A DNA stretch of 64,000 nt from Saposhnikovia divaricata (lineage: Eukaryota > Streptophyta > Magnoliopsida > Apiales > Apiaceae). Below the pieces are notes generated by a model. That model was not told the DNA's origin. It did not search any database and saw nothing but the letters and a program-made list of their open reading frames with translations. The translations under genes and the position numbers were made by a program. This document shows positions 10,958 to 22,687 of this stretch, one piece after another. The stretch spans positions 204,637,178-204,701,177 of the forward strand of contig CM071599.1 in NCBI GenBank assembly GCA_036435485.1. The letters run 5' to 3'. The stretch's first letter is position 1, and every line of letters starts with the position of its first letter.

Positions 10958-11357
10958 AAAGGGTGCTTGAGGTTGCTTAAAATAAGTTACTTTTGACTTA
11001 ATAGATGTATTTTTAACTTAAAGGAGAAAGTAAAGTTGTTTGCTTTAAGTTGAATGAATGTGTTTGGGTAATTTTACTTAAAGTTAAATGGGGATTTAAT
11101 AATTTTAACTTAAAATGAAATTTTATTTAAAAAAATTTAAAATTCATAATATTTAAACTTTGCAAGAGTTCTGGAAGTTTTTTGAAAAAAAAAAAAAACT
11201 CCATAAATCATAAGTCATAAGTCAAAAGTACCAAAATGGAACTTATGACTTAAAGCAGTTTTTTAACTTAAAACGGGCTTAAAACCCACGTAGCCAAATA
11301 CATCAAAAACGACTTTAAGCAATTTTTTGCTTAAAGCCGTGTTGCCAAACAGGCTCA
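10958..11357. mobile_element. Possible degraded hAT-type MITE
   Basis: The right end in reverse complement starts GAGCCTGTTTGGCAAC, a phrase common at hAT-type MITE ends. The left end (GGGTGCTTGAGGTTGCTTAAA) is a weak inverted match, and TAAGTCATAAGT-type words fill the centre. No exact target duplication. Confidence 0.35.
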
Positions 11358-12276
11358 CAGTGTAAAGGAAATGTACTTGGGCCCCATAGCATTCCTTAAC
11401 ATACAAAATGTTAAGTTCCAGTGTTCCACAACCATTGGGAGAAATCATCTAATCAAAGTTCTATGTGCCAATCAAAGAAATTCCCAGTCATCACAAAAAT
11501 ACCGACATCTCAACATTATTTGGTAGTCCCAAGGCTCAACACTGTATTAACTCGCTACATGAGTCACTGCGAAGAACCTCATTACGAATATGATGGTACC
11601 CAATGAGTAAACTAGTTTTCGAGTCAACATCGGACAACGTCTTATTCCTAAGATCACCATTGTCACTTTTAAAATCATTCCCATTATTATCCATTAAACC
11701 CCCTGAGGCTTGAGTCATTGAAATACTATCAGCAGCATACTGCATATCCATAATCCACCACAACCCAATTCATAAAATCATTGAGTACGAATCCCTGGAA
11801 CCAAGAAGATAAAAAATTGCAAATAATACCAGAAAATTGAAGATCATATGCTCATCAAACAGCAAGTGATGATCAACTGAAGTAGAAATAGTAAATCAGT
11901 CAACTATTTCAAAAAATATATAAAAAAAGTTACTAGTACACTATAAAAAAGGTTAAACATAAACAAATTTACACCAAATTAAAGAGAAGTGAAGGATAAA
12001 TAAAGCAAATTGTGTTCGAACAAAAAATGAATCAAAAGATAGAAGCAAAGTGGTTTGAGAGGGATATATCACAACCAAACTGACATGTCACAGTCACACT
12101 AATATGTCTGTGTATGTTCGGTAGTCGGCACATCTGACTAAAAATAAAATTTGTAGATGATACTTTTAGAATTTCTAACAAGTCAATAACTCTGTCTTTG
12201 AACAGAACGGTTTACTAATATCGAATCGATTTCATAAAATATAAGGTTTTGCACCTTGCGTTTATATATGACATAT
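11358..12276. other. Intergenic stretch with a weak exon-like ORF
   Basis: Apart from a 75-codon reverse-strand ORF at 11536-11763 without a recognisable domain, nothing is visible. The rest is AT-rich. Confidence 0.3.
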
Positions 12277-12382
12277 GACAGAGTGTAGTTACAGCATTTG
12301 ACACTGCTATCATGCATAAATAATATGTTGACAGAGTGTAGTTACAGCATTTGACACTGCTATCATGCATAAATAATATGTT
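12277..12382. repeat. Perfect 53-bp tandem duplication
   Basis: Two identical 53-bp units (12277-12329, 12330-12382) stand head to tail, each beginning GACAGAGTGTAGTTACAGCA. Perfect identity points to a recent slippage or unequal-exchange event about 0.5 kb upstream of the ARPC2B start codon. Confidence 0.95.
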
Positions 12383-12869
12383 GTCAGAGACTTGACATAC
12401 TTGAAACAAAGTTTTATTTTAAATTTTCTGAGTTGGTTTAAGGGCTATCTGAATTTTGCAAATCGAAAATTTGATTTTTGTGAAATAAAAAAAAAAAGAT
12501 AAACAAATTTTCGTGGAGTACGTAGTAAACAAATTTAACATGTTCAAAAGTTAGATCATCACTTTACCAAAGTAAGCACAATGATCATACTGTGAATCTT
12601 TGAAACAAAGCTAACTGAGGGGGCTGTGTATGTGTAGGTGGGAATGTAGCTAGGTAGGTAAATTGCTTCTAAACTTGGCAAAATAATTGCACCAGTGCAC
12701 CACCACTTCAGGACTTGGATTTTACTCAAGCTAAATGATCTCGCACTTTTATATATTTCCACAGAGTAAAACCAACATATTTCAATCTTCAGCTCCAACT
12801 CCATCACACACACACACAAACAGAGCTCACAGAAAAAAGAAGAAAAGAAGGTTGTTTCGTTCATAAAAT

Positions 12870-15800
12870 ATGGCGAGCTTTGAGAAGGCATCACCAGCAC
12901 TAAAGCAAATTTTGCTCAAGATCTACCGGTAAGCATCTGATCATTATATAATTGGTTGAAAACGACATATTTTCAGTAGCTAAATTTCAGAAGTAAGCAA
13001 AATGCAACTGCTAATGACTTTATTTCTATCTCAAAATAGACAACAAATCGCAATACTAAGAGCATTCACATCCCATCCCCTATCCCCAACCCCAAAAACT
13101 TACTAAAAATAGTAAATCCCCAAATAAAAATAGTAAATCCCCAAAATTATCAAAAAGTTTCTACATCCCATTCCCCTATCCCTATATTCTTTTTTATATT
13201 ACTTCTTTCTCTCTCTTTCACTTACAATTTTAACTACCAAAACTCACCCACTACAATTAAATATATTTAAAAGAGGAGAGAGAGGATTTGGGGGAAGGTT
13301 TGCGGTAGAACAGAATTTTTGTAAAAATGGGGACTCAAACATGGTCCCTAAATCTATTCCTCAAAATGGGGGATGGGATGGAGCATGGGTTTTACTCAAA
13401 AGTTATAAATTCCCCTAAATAATAGGGATGGGGTTCAATATGGGGACTTGAATGTGAATGCTCTAAGCAATACAAAAAAAGAAAGCAACTAAACTAATAT
13501 TGAACTTTACAAGTTAGTTATGAATTTATCACTGAGGTAAGTGGCACACAGCAAGCCATCTGCGCTAAACTTATTTGCATGGTAGTTTCTTCCTGTTTCG
13601 CAGACAAAGCATATGCACTTCAATTAGATGACTATCCCAGCAATGAGTAGTCGGCATGGTACACGTCTTTTTCTTATTAACACTCTTAATGGTAGTTGCT
13701 GTTGCTGCATTACCGGAAAGACGAGCAGCTCTCGTCTCTTCTATCTTCAAAATCTTTATTATATGAAGAGAAATCAAGATTAAGAGAAATCAAGATTAAG
13801 TTTACAGATATATATTCTGTTGCCAATAAAATTGGCATCTCTTGGCTAAAAGATCAATCCTGACAACATTTAAAGAAAACAACATGCATACCAATTTGGC
13901 ATTTCCAGATGAGTATCGTAGTAATTAATAAAAAACTTAAATTGCACATTACGACATTATGTATAGAACACCTTGGAACAAAAGCAGATGCAAGCACAAG
14001 ACCAAAATTTGAATCTGTTTCGTAGGAGTATCTAGAAGAGATGATTCATCAAAAATTGAGAACAAGCCAAGCCTCAACAGATAGATTTTACCAGATTTAC
14101 TTTTATAAGCATTAGAGCATAATATTTGCTAAGCATATTAACAGGATACTGTAATACATTTTACTGTTTCTTTACTGTAGTGCTGAGAATCCAATTGAAG
14201 TTGATCATTGTTTGCATGAATTTGGATCTGTGGAATATCACATTAAGGTAATATCGAGCATTCATATTGCTAAGGTTCTTATGGTTGCCTGCTAATATTT
14301 TTTGTGTTTGAATGATAGTAAAACATCCCCAGATTTTACAACTTTTGGAGGTTTCAAGCGTATTTTTTTTTCCCACGTATCATAGCTGCAGCACATAAAT
14401 TCTAATAAGATGTAGAAAACTTTAATGAAAAAGTTGGCAAATCTGTGACAAAGTAGGATATAAACAGCTTCAAACATTATATTAAGAAATCACCTTGTGT
14501 CCGAGTACAGATTCAAGTATTTCTAACAAGCAAAATATAATTTCACCAGGCTTCAGCATCAGATCCGCAGCATACTTACTTGTCCATATCAACTCCACTT
14601 CTATCTCAAGGGATCCTACTTTCATATGGACTTCCACGCTATACAACAGTGTTGCTTAACAGGATTTATTCCGATGTAGTAGAATTAGAAGAACCTGCAA
14701 GAGAAGGATTTCAGCTGACTCTTAGAATTAACCTTGGCAAAATTTCAAAGAAGAAAGGTATACATACTTGACAGTTGACATGACCTTCGCGGTAAAATGC
14801 ACACTTATAAGAGATGCAACTGAATTGCTCATCTCCAAGTTATTCTTCATCCCCCATTTGATTGTTTTTTTAGATTAAAAAATCACAAAAAAATGATCAT
14901 CATGTTGGTGTGTATTCTTTCAGATGCCGAAAAGGTGATAACAGAAATTTCATCAGTACAAGCAATTATACTTAGCTCTCAGCTGAAGGAAATGTTAAAA
15001 AATGTAAACTCTCAGGAGGTATCTCTAGGTCCATACAGACCAATCAAACTTGTTTATCACCCGAGGGAGCCTTTCTTTGTTGTCAAACAGGTACATTTAA
15101 ACAAGCTGGCAAGATATTGTCTATTGTATAAGATTTCAGTCTGAATGAACTCCTAGTTATGTATGTAGTAAGCTCTTCGTAGAAAATTCTGTCAGAAATT
15201 ATTGAATGTTAGAGATGCCCCTTAATCAACCACTGCAATTTTATAGAAATTAAATCGTAAATATAGAACTTTATGCTAGATAAGTGAGTATGTCTATCGA
15301 GAAATTAAGAATATGTACTTGCAATCACTGACCTTGATGGCACGCAAATCATGTCTGAATCTTGCAGAGAATAATACAATAATAACTTGCAAGTACAGAT
15401 TCTTAATTTCTCGATAGACATACTCACATAGCAGAGAGTTCTTGCACTTGAGCATGATTAGATAAGAAAAGTCTCAACCTAATTAATTTTTTTTTAAAAT
15501 GATTAAACAGTTATTTTAAGCATTAAGATCGCTCAAACTAAAACAGGTTTTAACACTTTAAACAGCAGGTGTTCTACTTCTATGTTAAAAAACATGCAAA
15601 TGGTAAAATAGCCTGATACCACATATACTTTGCACCTAGTAAGATATGAAAACATAACAAAGAAGAGAGAGCTCTGGCAGTGACATTAACTGAGAAATGC
15701 AGACACATATATCTATATGTGATCAAACATTAATTGTTTGAATAGCGCACACGGGTCATTCAACCTAAATATCATGTGAACTGGGAAGAAATAATATCAA

Positions 15801-17324
15801 ATTCGTCATACTCACAAATAAAACAATTGAGATCTACTGCAATGTTCATTCTCATAGTGAAGGTATTCTATGTGTACAGGAAGCAAGTGTAATCACAATT
15901 TTTCCAATTCGTTTTAAGGAAGATTCAGATGTGATTATAGCAACATCTTTCTTTCAGGTTTGTAATCAATACATATCATAATTCTAATAAATATTTGTAA
16001 AGTTATTAATAGGAACCGAACTATCTCATTGCATACCTTGAGATAATCAATTCTCTCTTATAGGAACTCATGGATGTTGGAAGTTCAGGAGCTTTTGCTA
16101 AAGCACCTCCTTGCCACTGGTCACCCATTCCACCACTTGAGTTAAGAGGAGAGCCTATTGAAGAACTGAGTACGAATGGAGGTTTTGTTTCTTTCGGTAT
16201 GAACTCCCCTTACACTTCCACAGTATTTCAACTTCATGCAATAACTATAATATATACTATACTAACAATAACAATACATGTTAACAGAAATTTCCTCACG
16301 GCATGTCGTAGGCAAGAAACTGGAAAAGATGGTTTGGAGCCTCTTGAATTTTTATGCATTTCTAAAATATTATGTTAAGGTAAAATGTCTTAAAAAATTT
16401 ATAAATATAGACGACATGGTGGAATGTTGGATTCTCAAGTGTTTTACTGACAGAGTACAAGAGGTTTCATACAAAGACGGATGAGAAAACGCTTGGAAAG
16501 CTTAGTTGAGGTAAACAAGCTATGGGTGGCAATGTAGTCGATTATTATCTCACACATAATAATTTGATCATTCATCCAAATTCCTTTTTGCATGCTAGTA
16601 TTGTAATGTACTACTCTGTACTTTATTTTTTTACTTAAACTGGGAACCTTTATAAGAGTCTACTGCATTTGTGTTACAAATTACAGATCCTGCATAAAGC
16701 AAGCACAGAAGAGGATCATACTGAAAAGGCTCAAGGTATGCCTCATTTCATATGTTACACAAGCTAAGTTCTTATCGACAGTTCAACGTCTTAGTCGGTC
16801 CAGATATAAGAAGTACAGTGATGAACTTTTTAATAAAAACAGAGGGCTCCCCTAAAAATTAAAGAGTACAGAGAGTCTTTCCAAATATGTTAATTTGGAT
16901 CCCTAGAAGAAAATCATGATTCTGCCCTTGGTTTAACATTATTTTCTTCCCGCTAATCGAAAATCCTTAATCTGCCCTGGCTTTAGCGGAATTTCCCGGT
17001 ATCAGAAACTGTTTCTAGTATCAGACAGTTCTTGGCTTGCAGCTGAACAATCGGGAGTTAGCTACATTCATTTGTTTGTTTCCCAGTTCATCAATACTCA
17101 CTGAACATAGTACATCTAATGCAGGACATAGACGCAAGAGGAAACTGATTACTTTTTCAAGATCCAGATTCTTTAGGAAAAGGTTCAATTTCAAAAAACA
17201 GATCAAGTATTTCCGCTCTAGAATCAAAATACATGGATTGGGTCGATTTCGCAGACGATGGTTGAGAATCCCTACATTCTCTTCAGTAACGAGATACACA
17301 AAACTACGAAAAAGCTGTACTTAA
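12870..17324 (+). CDS. ARPC2B: Arp2/3 complex subunit 2, ARPC2B type (ten exons)
   Basis: Exons 12870-12928, 14181-14247, 14550-14757, 14924-15090, 15880-15957, 16064-16196, 16288-16379, 16454-16510, 16687-16735 and 17125-17324 join in frame (1110 nt, 369 residues) with GT-AG introns. The product matches my memory of Arabidopsis ARPC2B (about 374 residues) across its length: an N-terminal MASFEKASPALKQ block, IEVDHCLHEFGSVEYHIK, QAIILSSQLKEML, a central SDVIIATSFFQ, a WSPIPPLELRGEP loop, and a basic tail rich in Arg/Lys. ARPC2 (p34-Arc family) forms, with ARPC4, the core of the Arp2/3 complex that nucleates branched actin filaments in the cytoplasm. Intron 1 holds a MITE and intron 4 a large hairpin. 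The last acceptor (17124/17125) is the least certain junction; a further small exon could lie between 16736 and 17124. Confidence 0.92.
13060..13463. mobile_element. Tourist-like MITE in ARPC2B intron 1
   Basis: Flanked by TAA (13057-13059, 13464-13466). Ends are inverted: left GAGCATTCACATCCCATCCC, right in reverse complement GAGCATTCACATTCAAGTCC. 404 bp, non-coding. The TWA duplication and GAGCA terminus match PIF/Harbinger-derived MITEs, as do those at 44467, 48191 and 57768. Confidence 0.85.
15286..15425 (+). ncRNA. Near-perfect hairpin in ARPC2B intron 4 (candidate small-RNA precursor)
   Basis: A 39-nt arm (15286-15324, starting GAGTATGTCTATCGAGAAAT) is the reverse complement of 15387-15425 with a single mismatch; the loop is 62 nt. 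In the unspliced intron this would fold into a long stem. Whether it is processed is unknown; a recently captured foldback transposon is the alternative. Confidence 0.45.
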
Positions 17325-19292
17325 AAGAAATAATTCAAAAAAAAAAAAAATTCCATTCATCAGTTATGGATTGGTCTGCTTAAGTTTTTTCTTATGGTTA
17401 TGGCATGCAATGCCTTGTAGTTCAAGCCAGATGGATTAGAATCTCTCTGTAACCATAACATAAAAGGTCCAGCTTCAACTATACATAGAGTTACACAAAT
17501 TCTATGAAATTCCAAATGAGACTTCATTCAAAAAATTTGTCATGGAAATTTCAAGCTGAAACTCTAAATGGCGGAGAGATTTCAATGTTTAGCATTATAT
17601 CTGGTAATGTATACAAATTATTGTAATTATATCTTCTAAATGGTTCATACAGTGATCAAAACAACACTAGTAAAGAGAATATAATTATTATTTTGATTGA
17701 TGATCCAATATTTAACTTATATGTTAGCCCCAACTTCTTCATCTAAATTTGATGCTAGATTAACATGTGATAGTTATCATAAATGTGTCATACAATCCAG
17801 ATGAAAATCAACATTATATCTAAGGTTCATAGTTTGTTAGAGAGGTACTTTTAAATAGCATGTGTTTTCTTCGGAAACAAAAAATCCTAAGTATAGTACA
17901 ATAAGCAGTATATTATGAACTAAACATCCTTGATTGAGGTATTGGAGAAGGGTAATGCATCAAAATAAAATTATAAAGATTGAGTTGTGATGTCTAAACC
18001 TTTTAAATTATATATTAGGAATACTCTTAAATTTATTAGATACATCTTTTTAAAACTATCTCCATATATAGAAATATTTCAATTCAATATTAGACAGAAC
18101 AATTGAAATAATTTTAACATAATAATGAATTTTTAGTAGATCTTGCATATATAGTTTATTTAAGGGAATATTAATATATATTTAAAATGTCTTCTATTTT
18201 TTTTTTGTAATTTAATATATTTTAAAGCAAGAAAGTGAATAATAATAATATAACATAAAAATATGTAGTAAGAATTCAAAAAATAAGGAAAATAAGATTA
18301 AAAATAAATTAAAATAAAGAGTGATAACAATATTGACGACAACTTTTTAATGTTAGATTTTTAATGTTAGATGTAGGTGGCACTTCGATATCGTACAAAT
18401 TTTGTATATGTGTAGCATTACTCATTGGAGAAAACTACTATCAAATATATACTAGTTGGCGCAATAGAAAAGAATATAAGAAAAACTCATTTTGTTTTTT
18501 TATTTAAGCATTAAGTATTTGTTTTTATGTATAAGTAAAATTAAAAATCTTCTCCTTGAAATAAAAATAGACAATAATTAGGTTCAACACAAGTTTTGCT
18601 TAAAGAATTCCAGGCATGTTACATCGATTTCCAAACTCAAAAAAAATTATCCTCCAAACAAAAAGGATTAAATAAAGAAGAAGAATGATAATAGAAAAAT
18701 ATACTTAAATTTTACTAGTTTTATACCCGAACTTTATTAATAATTTTTAGTATAATTTTGTTTATAATTTTTTTCTTGAAAAATTATCTTTATAGCATTT
18801 TTAATAGTTTGTTTTTACTTTATAGATAATAATATTTATGTTATATGGTTTGTGGTATACATTTATTTTTTTTCCTTGTAAATGGCTTTTCTATAATTTA
18901 TATTTCAAAATTAATTAGGCTAACATATTTTTTAGTATTTCATAATTATTTTTGATTTTTTATTTTATTAGATTACATATGATATACTTAAAACATATAG
19001 GTACTATATTCGTGTAACAAATTTTTTTTAATCTTTTTGATTATTTAATTTAATGATTATATTAAAAATTTTAGATCTTTTGTTATAGTGTTTCATATAG
19101 TTTTTAAAGACATTTTTTTAACTTTTTTTAAAATATGTGTGGTATTAATTTTTTTTATTTGTTTGAATATTGTTTTTTTTTTCATGTTAATTTTATATTT
19201 TTGATATTATGTGTTTTTGTTTTGAGTAATCTTAGGGGTTTTTATGTTGTATTATATTTAGATATTAATATAAATTTATTTTGTGTGTGTTT
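17325..19292. other. ARPC2B downstream region and T-rich intergenic DNA
   Basis: The first ~600 bp (to about 17930) have a diverged duplicate at 26535-27075. The remainder, especially 18700-19290, is very T-rich and shares patches with 24700-25700. No coding exon seen. Confidence 0.5.
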
Positions 19293-21391
19293 TGTAACAT
19301 CCCGAATTTTCAGGATATTAATTCTAAATACAAAACTTAAATAAAACGGATTCTTTATTCAAGTAAATCAAATATTCCATGAAAGTCAAATGCAGCGGTC
19401 AAATACAATATTCTAAAATCATCAAATCGGAGACGCAGCTCCACAAATCCAATATTCAATATCTAATAAAGTACTGAAAATTTATTCAATAATCCGATAA
19501 GTCCTTTCCAATAATAGCATCTAATCAAGTAGCACGAAATCCACACAGTTCAAATCCTTAATCTTAATAAGCTTCCAAAAGTCCGAACCTGAAATATATT
19601 AAAACAATGAGCTGCGAAGCCCAGCAAGTAACTATCGCCCAATGGCTCAATAATATTTTTTAAAAAAAGATAACAAAATTTCTGAAACTTTAAATCAATA
19701 AAAGAATCTAAACAAATAAATCATATTTTATTCCCACAGTTCTAATTTACGGTCACACTAAACCAGTGACACGGTTCTATGTTCGATGGGGCCAGTTTAC
19801 GTATCTATGTGTTCCGGAACGCGCGTAAACTAGTTCTATGATTCGATATGTCACACTATCCAGTAACCGGATTCTATGATTCGATACGCAACTAAAACTG
19901 GGGAATTCTAAAATAATTCTTTTCTAAAATCAATTTTCGATATCACAATTTCGATAACCAAATCAAACAGATATTTTGAAACAGAATAAAACAGATTTTA
20001 TAATAATAGTGAGCAACGAAAAGTCACTTACCTCGAACGCAATACTAAAAACTGAAAATTAGTGCACGAGCTGATCCTATAATTTTATTAACAAAAATCA
20101 AGACACGGTTAATTGATCATCCTTAATCCAATTATATATAATTAATTACCCATTTCTAACCATTTCGAATCATACAGGGACATAAGACTACACAAATAAA
20201 TCCAACATTATATACACTGCCTGTCTAGATGAATACTCAAAATAGCAAAATAGCCATCATTTTTCCTAGTTTCTAGCATTTAATTGTGCACATAATTAAG
20301 ACACCAGAAACTTCGCATGCATATATTAATATTTAATGAAGTACAGGGAGCCAGCAACCAAGTAACAACTTAAATAACATAAACGAAGTAGTGTATACAC
20401 TTTAATAATTAACATGTTAAGTGACTGACATTAAAAATAACTAACACATGTATTATAAATTCAAGTATTAAAGATGAAGTTCAACTAATGCCCGCAAACA
20501 ATTTTTTTAATAAAATAATATATTTCCTACACTTTTTTTTTCTACAAACTAATATGACATTATTACCATGCATAATTATGAAAGAGTATAACGTTCACAT
20601 TAATTAATTAATTTACTATAACACATATGCATGATAAAATATATTAATTAATAATTAATAGGCTAAACAGAGAAGCATGCTACGAATAATCACACTTTAA
20701 ATAAATTAATCATTCTAAGCAAACACACCCTATCTATTATATCCCCTATTTTCAGTTCTAATTTAACGATCAACAATGATTAAATCAAATCAGAATTTAG
20801 TTTTGAACATATCATGCTATGTAATTAACTATATTCAAACATATCTACGGTACATCTCAAATAGAAGCAAAAAAGTACATGATTATTACCACATACATGA
20901 CTCGTCATATAACTCTCATATAAAATCATGGTCATGGAATTATACTAAATAACCAGTAACATGTCATGTGAAGCAGGTAAGATGAAATAATATTTTAATG
21001 AACATATAAAAGCATGTAGGGTTCATGAAAGAAAACGTACCCTTTCGATGAGTATTAGTAAAGCTGTACGACTCTTTACGTTATTAAATTGGGTCTTTAT
21101 ATAGGCAGACTAACCCTAAATTAATTAAGACAATTCTAAAATCTTCCTATAAAATATTTACAACACCTCCAAGTAATTCCTAAAATATAATATTCTATTC
21201 ACACATAATTAACTTAAATAAAAAGATATCGATCACTAAAATATTCTTACTCTTCTTTCCAAATATAACAAATCTTATCTTTTAGAATTCTAGAATTTTC
21301 TAAATGAAATAAATATCTAACTAGAAATTATTTTAAAATCTAATATGTAATTTTAAAAAAAAAGAAAATTAAAAAAATTACGGATTTTACA
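19293..21391 (-). repeat. 3' LTR of the gag-only Ty3 element
   Basis: 2099 bp with TG...CA ends and an extended inverted terminus (TGTAAAATCC against TGTAACATCC). The purine-rich tract at 21392-21404 marks its start on the coding strand, and gag ends 80 bases before it. A TATA-like CTATATAAAG on the reverse strand lies near 21095-21105. Confidence 0.85.
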
Positions 21392-21471
21392 TTCTCCCCT
21401 CCTTAAAAGAATTTGGTCCCCAAATTCACAAAATAACATCAAATAAGTTACAAGTAAAAAGAAATCATACC

Positions 21472-22506
21472 TTAATTACGATTGTTCGCGTGATTTTCCG
21501 TGAGCATAAATACACGTCCAGTGGTCTTGTTATCTGCTTCTTTCCTTGGTGGTGGATTATGTGGGCATTGAGCAATCCTGTGTCCCACTTCACCGCAATG
21601 AAAGCACGCACCTTTGTTCCAACGACACTCTGTATCAACATGGTTCCCGCCACACCTAGTGCACTTATCTTGATTTCCTTGTCCTCCCATTCGATCATAC
21701 ACGTAAGGTTTCTTGAGTGGTCCCCCTTGAGAAGATTGTCCACCAGTTGGAGTGAACCGTTTCTTGTTCCAATTTCCTGTTGCCTTTTCGGATTCTGCTA
21801 AGCCTCTCTCGATCACCAAAGCCTTGTTGAGCACAGCCTCGTACGTCTGGAGTTCAAAAGACGCCACCGAATTCCTAATGTCGGTTCGAAGTCCCTCTTC
21901 CAATCTCCTTGCTCGGCTGCTTTCATCTGCCACTAAGGTCGGCGCATACTTCGAGAGCTTTGCAAATTCCGCTTCATATTCAGTAACAGTCTTTCCACCT
22001 TGCTCAAGTCGAATGAAGTCCCTTTCCTTTTGCAGACGAATGGTTCTAGGAAAGTACTTGTCTTCTAGAGCCTTCTTGAACTTTGCCCATGTATATGGTT
22101 CAGGATTTCCCTCAGTGGTTGCAGTCTCGTTCTTTCTTTTCTCCATGAGCCACCAGTCATAAGCACTGCCTTGTAATTGATACACAGCTAAGGTGACCTT
22201 CTGTTCTTCATTGCTTCCTAGCAGTCCGAAAGCCTTCTCCATTTCTTGTATCCACATCTCGACTATGGCCGGATCAGTTGCCCCATCGAAAGTTGGTGGG
22301 TTCAAACGCTTGAACTGAGAGACGATATTCTGCTGTCTGGGTTGCTGATTCACGAGTGTAGCTAGAGTCTCGGCTAGCTGGTCGAATACATTTCCACCAT
22401 CACCATTGTTGTTGCCATTCTGATTGTCGTTGCCTTGATTGTTATTGTTGTTGCCATTCTGATTGTTGTTGCCCTGATTGCCATTGTTGTTGCCTTCTCC
22501 GTCCAT
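21472..22506 (-). CDS. Ty3/gypsy Gag, intact ORF
   Basis: The ORF is open from 22569, but the ATG at 22506-22504 (MDGEGNNN) is the likelier start, giving 344 residues. An Asn/Gly/Gln-rich N terminus is followed by a capsid-type retrotransposon gag domain (PF03732-like; FKRLNPPTFDG, MEKAFGLL, WAKFKKALEDKYFP, RLEQGGKTVTEYEAEFAKLS) and two zinc knuckles: CTRCGGNHVDTEC and CFHCGEVGHRIAQC. The reading ends at GRVFMLTENHANNRN, the point where family members usually run into protease, so pol appears cut off right after Gag. Gag binds element RNA and assembles particles; an intact Gag without pol could still serve related elements in trans (inference). Confidence 0.9.
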   Translation of the reverse strand: MDGEGNNNGNQGNNNQNGNNNNNQGNDNQNGNNNGDGGNVFDQLAETLATLVNQQPRQQNIVSQFKRLNPPTFDGATDPAIVEMWIQEMEKAFGLLGSNEEQKVTLAVYQLQGSAYDWWLMEKRKNETATTEGNPEPYTWAKFKKALEDKYFPRTIRLQKERDFIRLEQGGKTVTEYEAEFAKLSKYAPTLVADESSRARRLEEGLRTDIRNSVASFELQTYEAVLNKALVIERGLAESEKATGNWNKKRFTPTGGQSSQGGPLKKPYVYDRMGGQGNQDKCTRCGGNHVDTECRWNKGACFHCGEVGHRIAQCPHNPPPRKEADNKTTGRVFMLTENHANNRN

Positions 22507-22687
22507 CTTTTCTAAAAACAACAAACTTTCAAACTTATAATCAATGATCAAAAAGCACAAAAGCCACACAGGTCAAATAATCACACAAATAAGTGCCCTA
22601 GATTCAAAACAATATACTAAATTAAAGGTCAATACTAATACGATAGTCTATCGGATCGCATCCTAGGGAATGTACTAGTCCCATACC

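Noticed and set aside
11536..11763. 75-codon reverse ORF, with an exon-like stretch just upstream
   Set aside because: The peptide is low-complexity (Asn/Asp/Ser), the upstream exon-like frame runs into stops, and no family is recognised.
21490..22162. Plus-strand ORFs of 103 and 136 codons
   Set aside because: They are antisense shadows of the Ty3 gag ORF.
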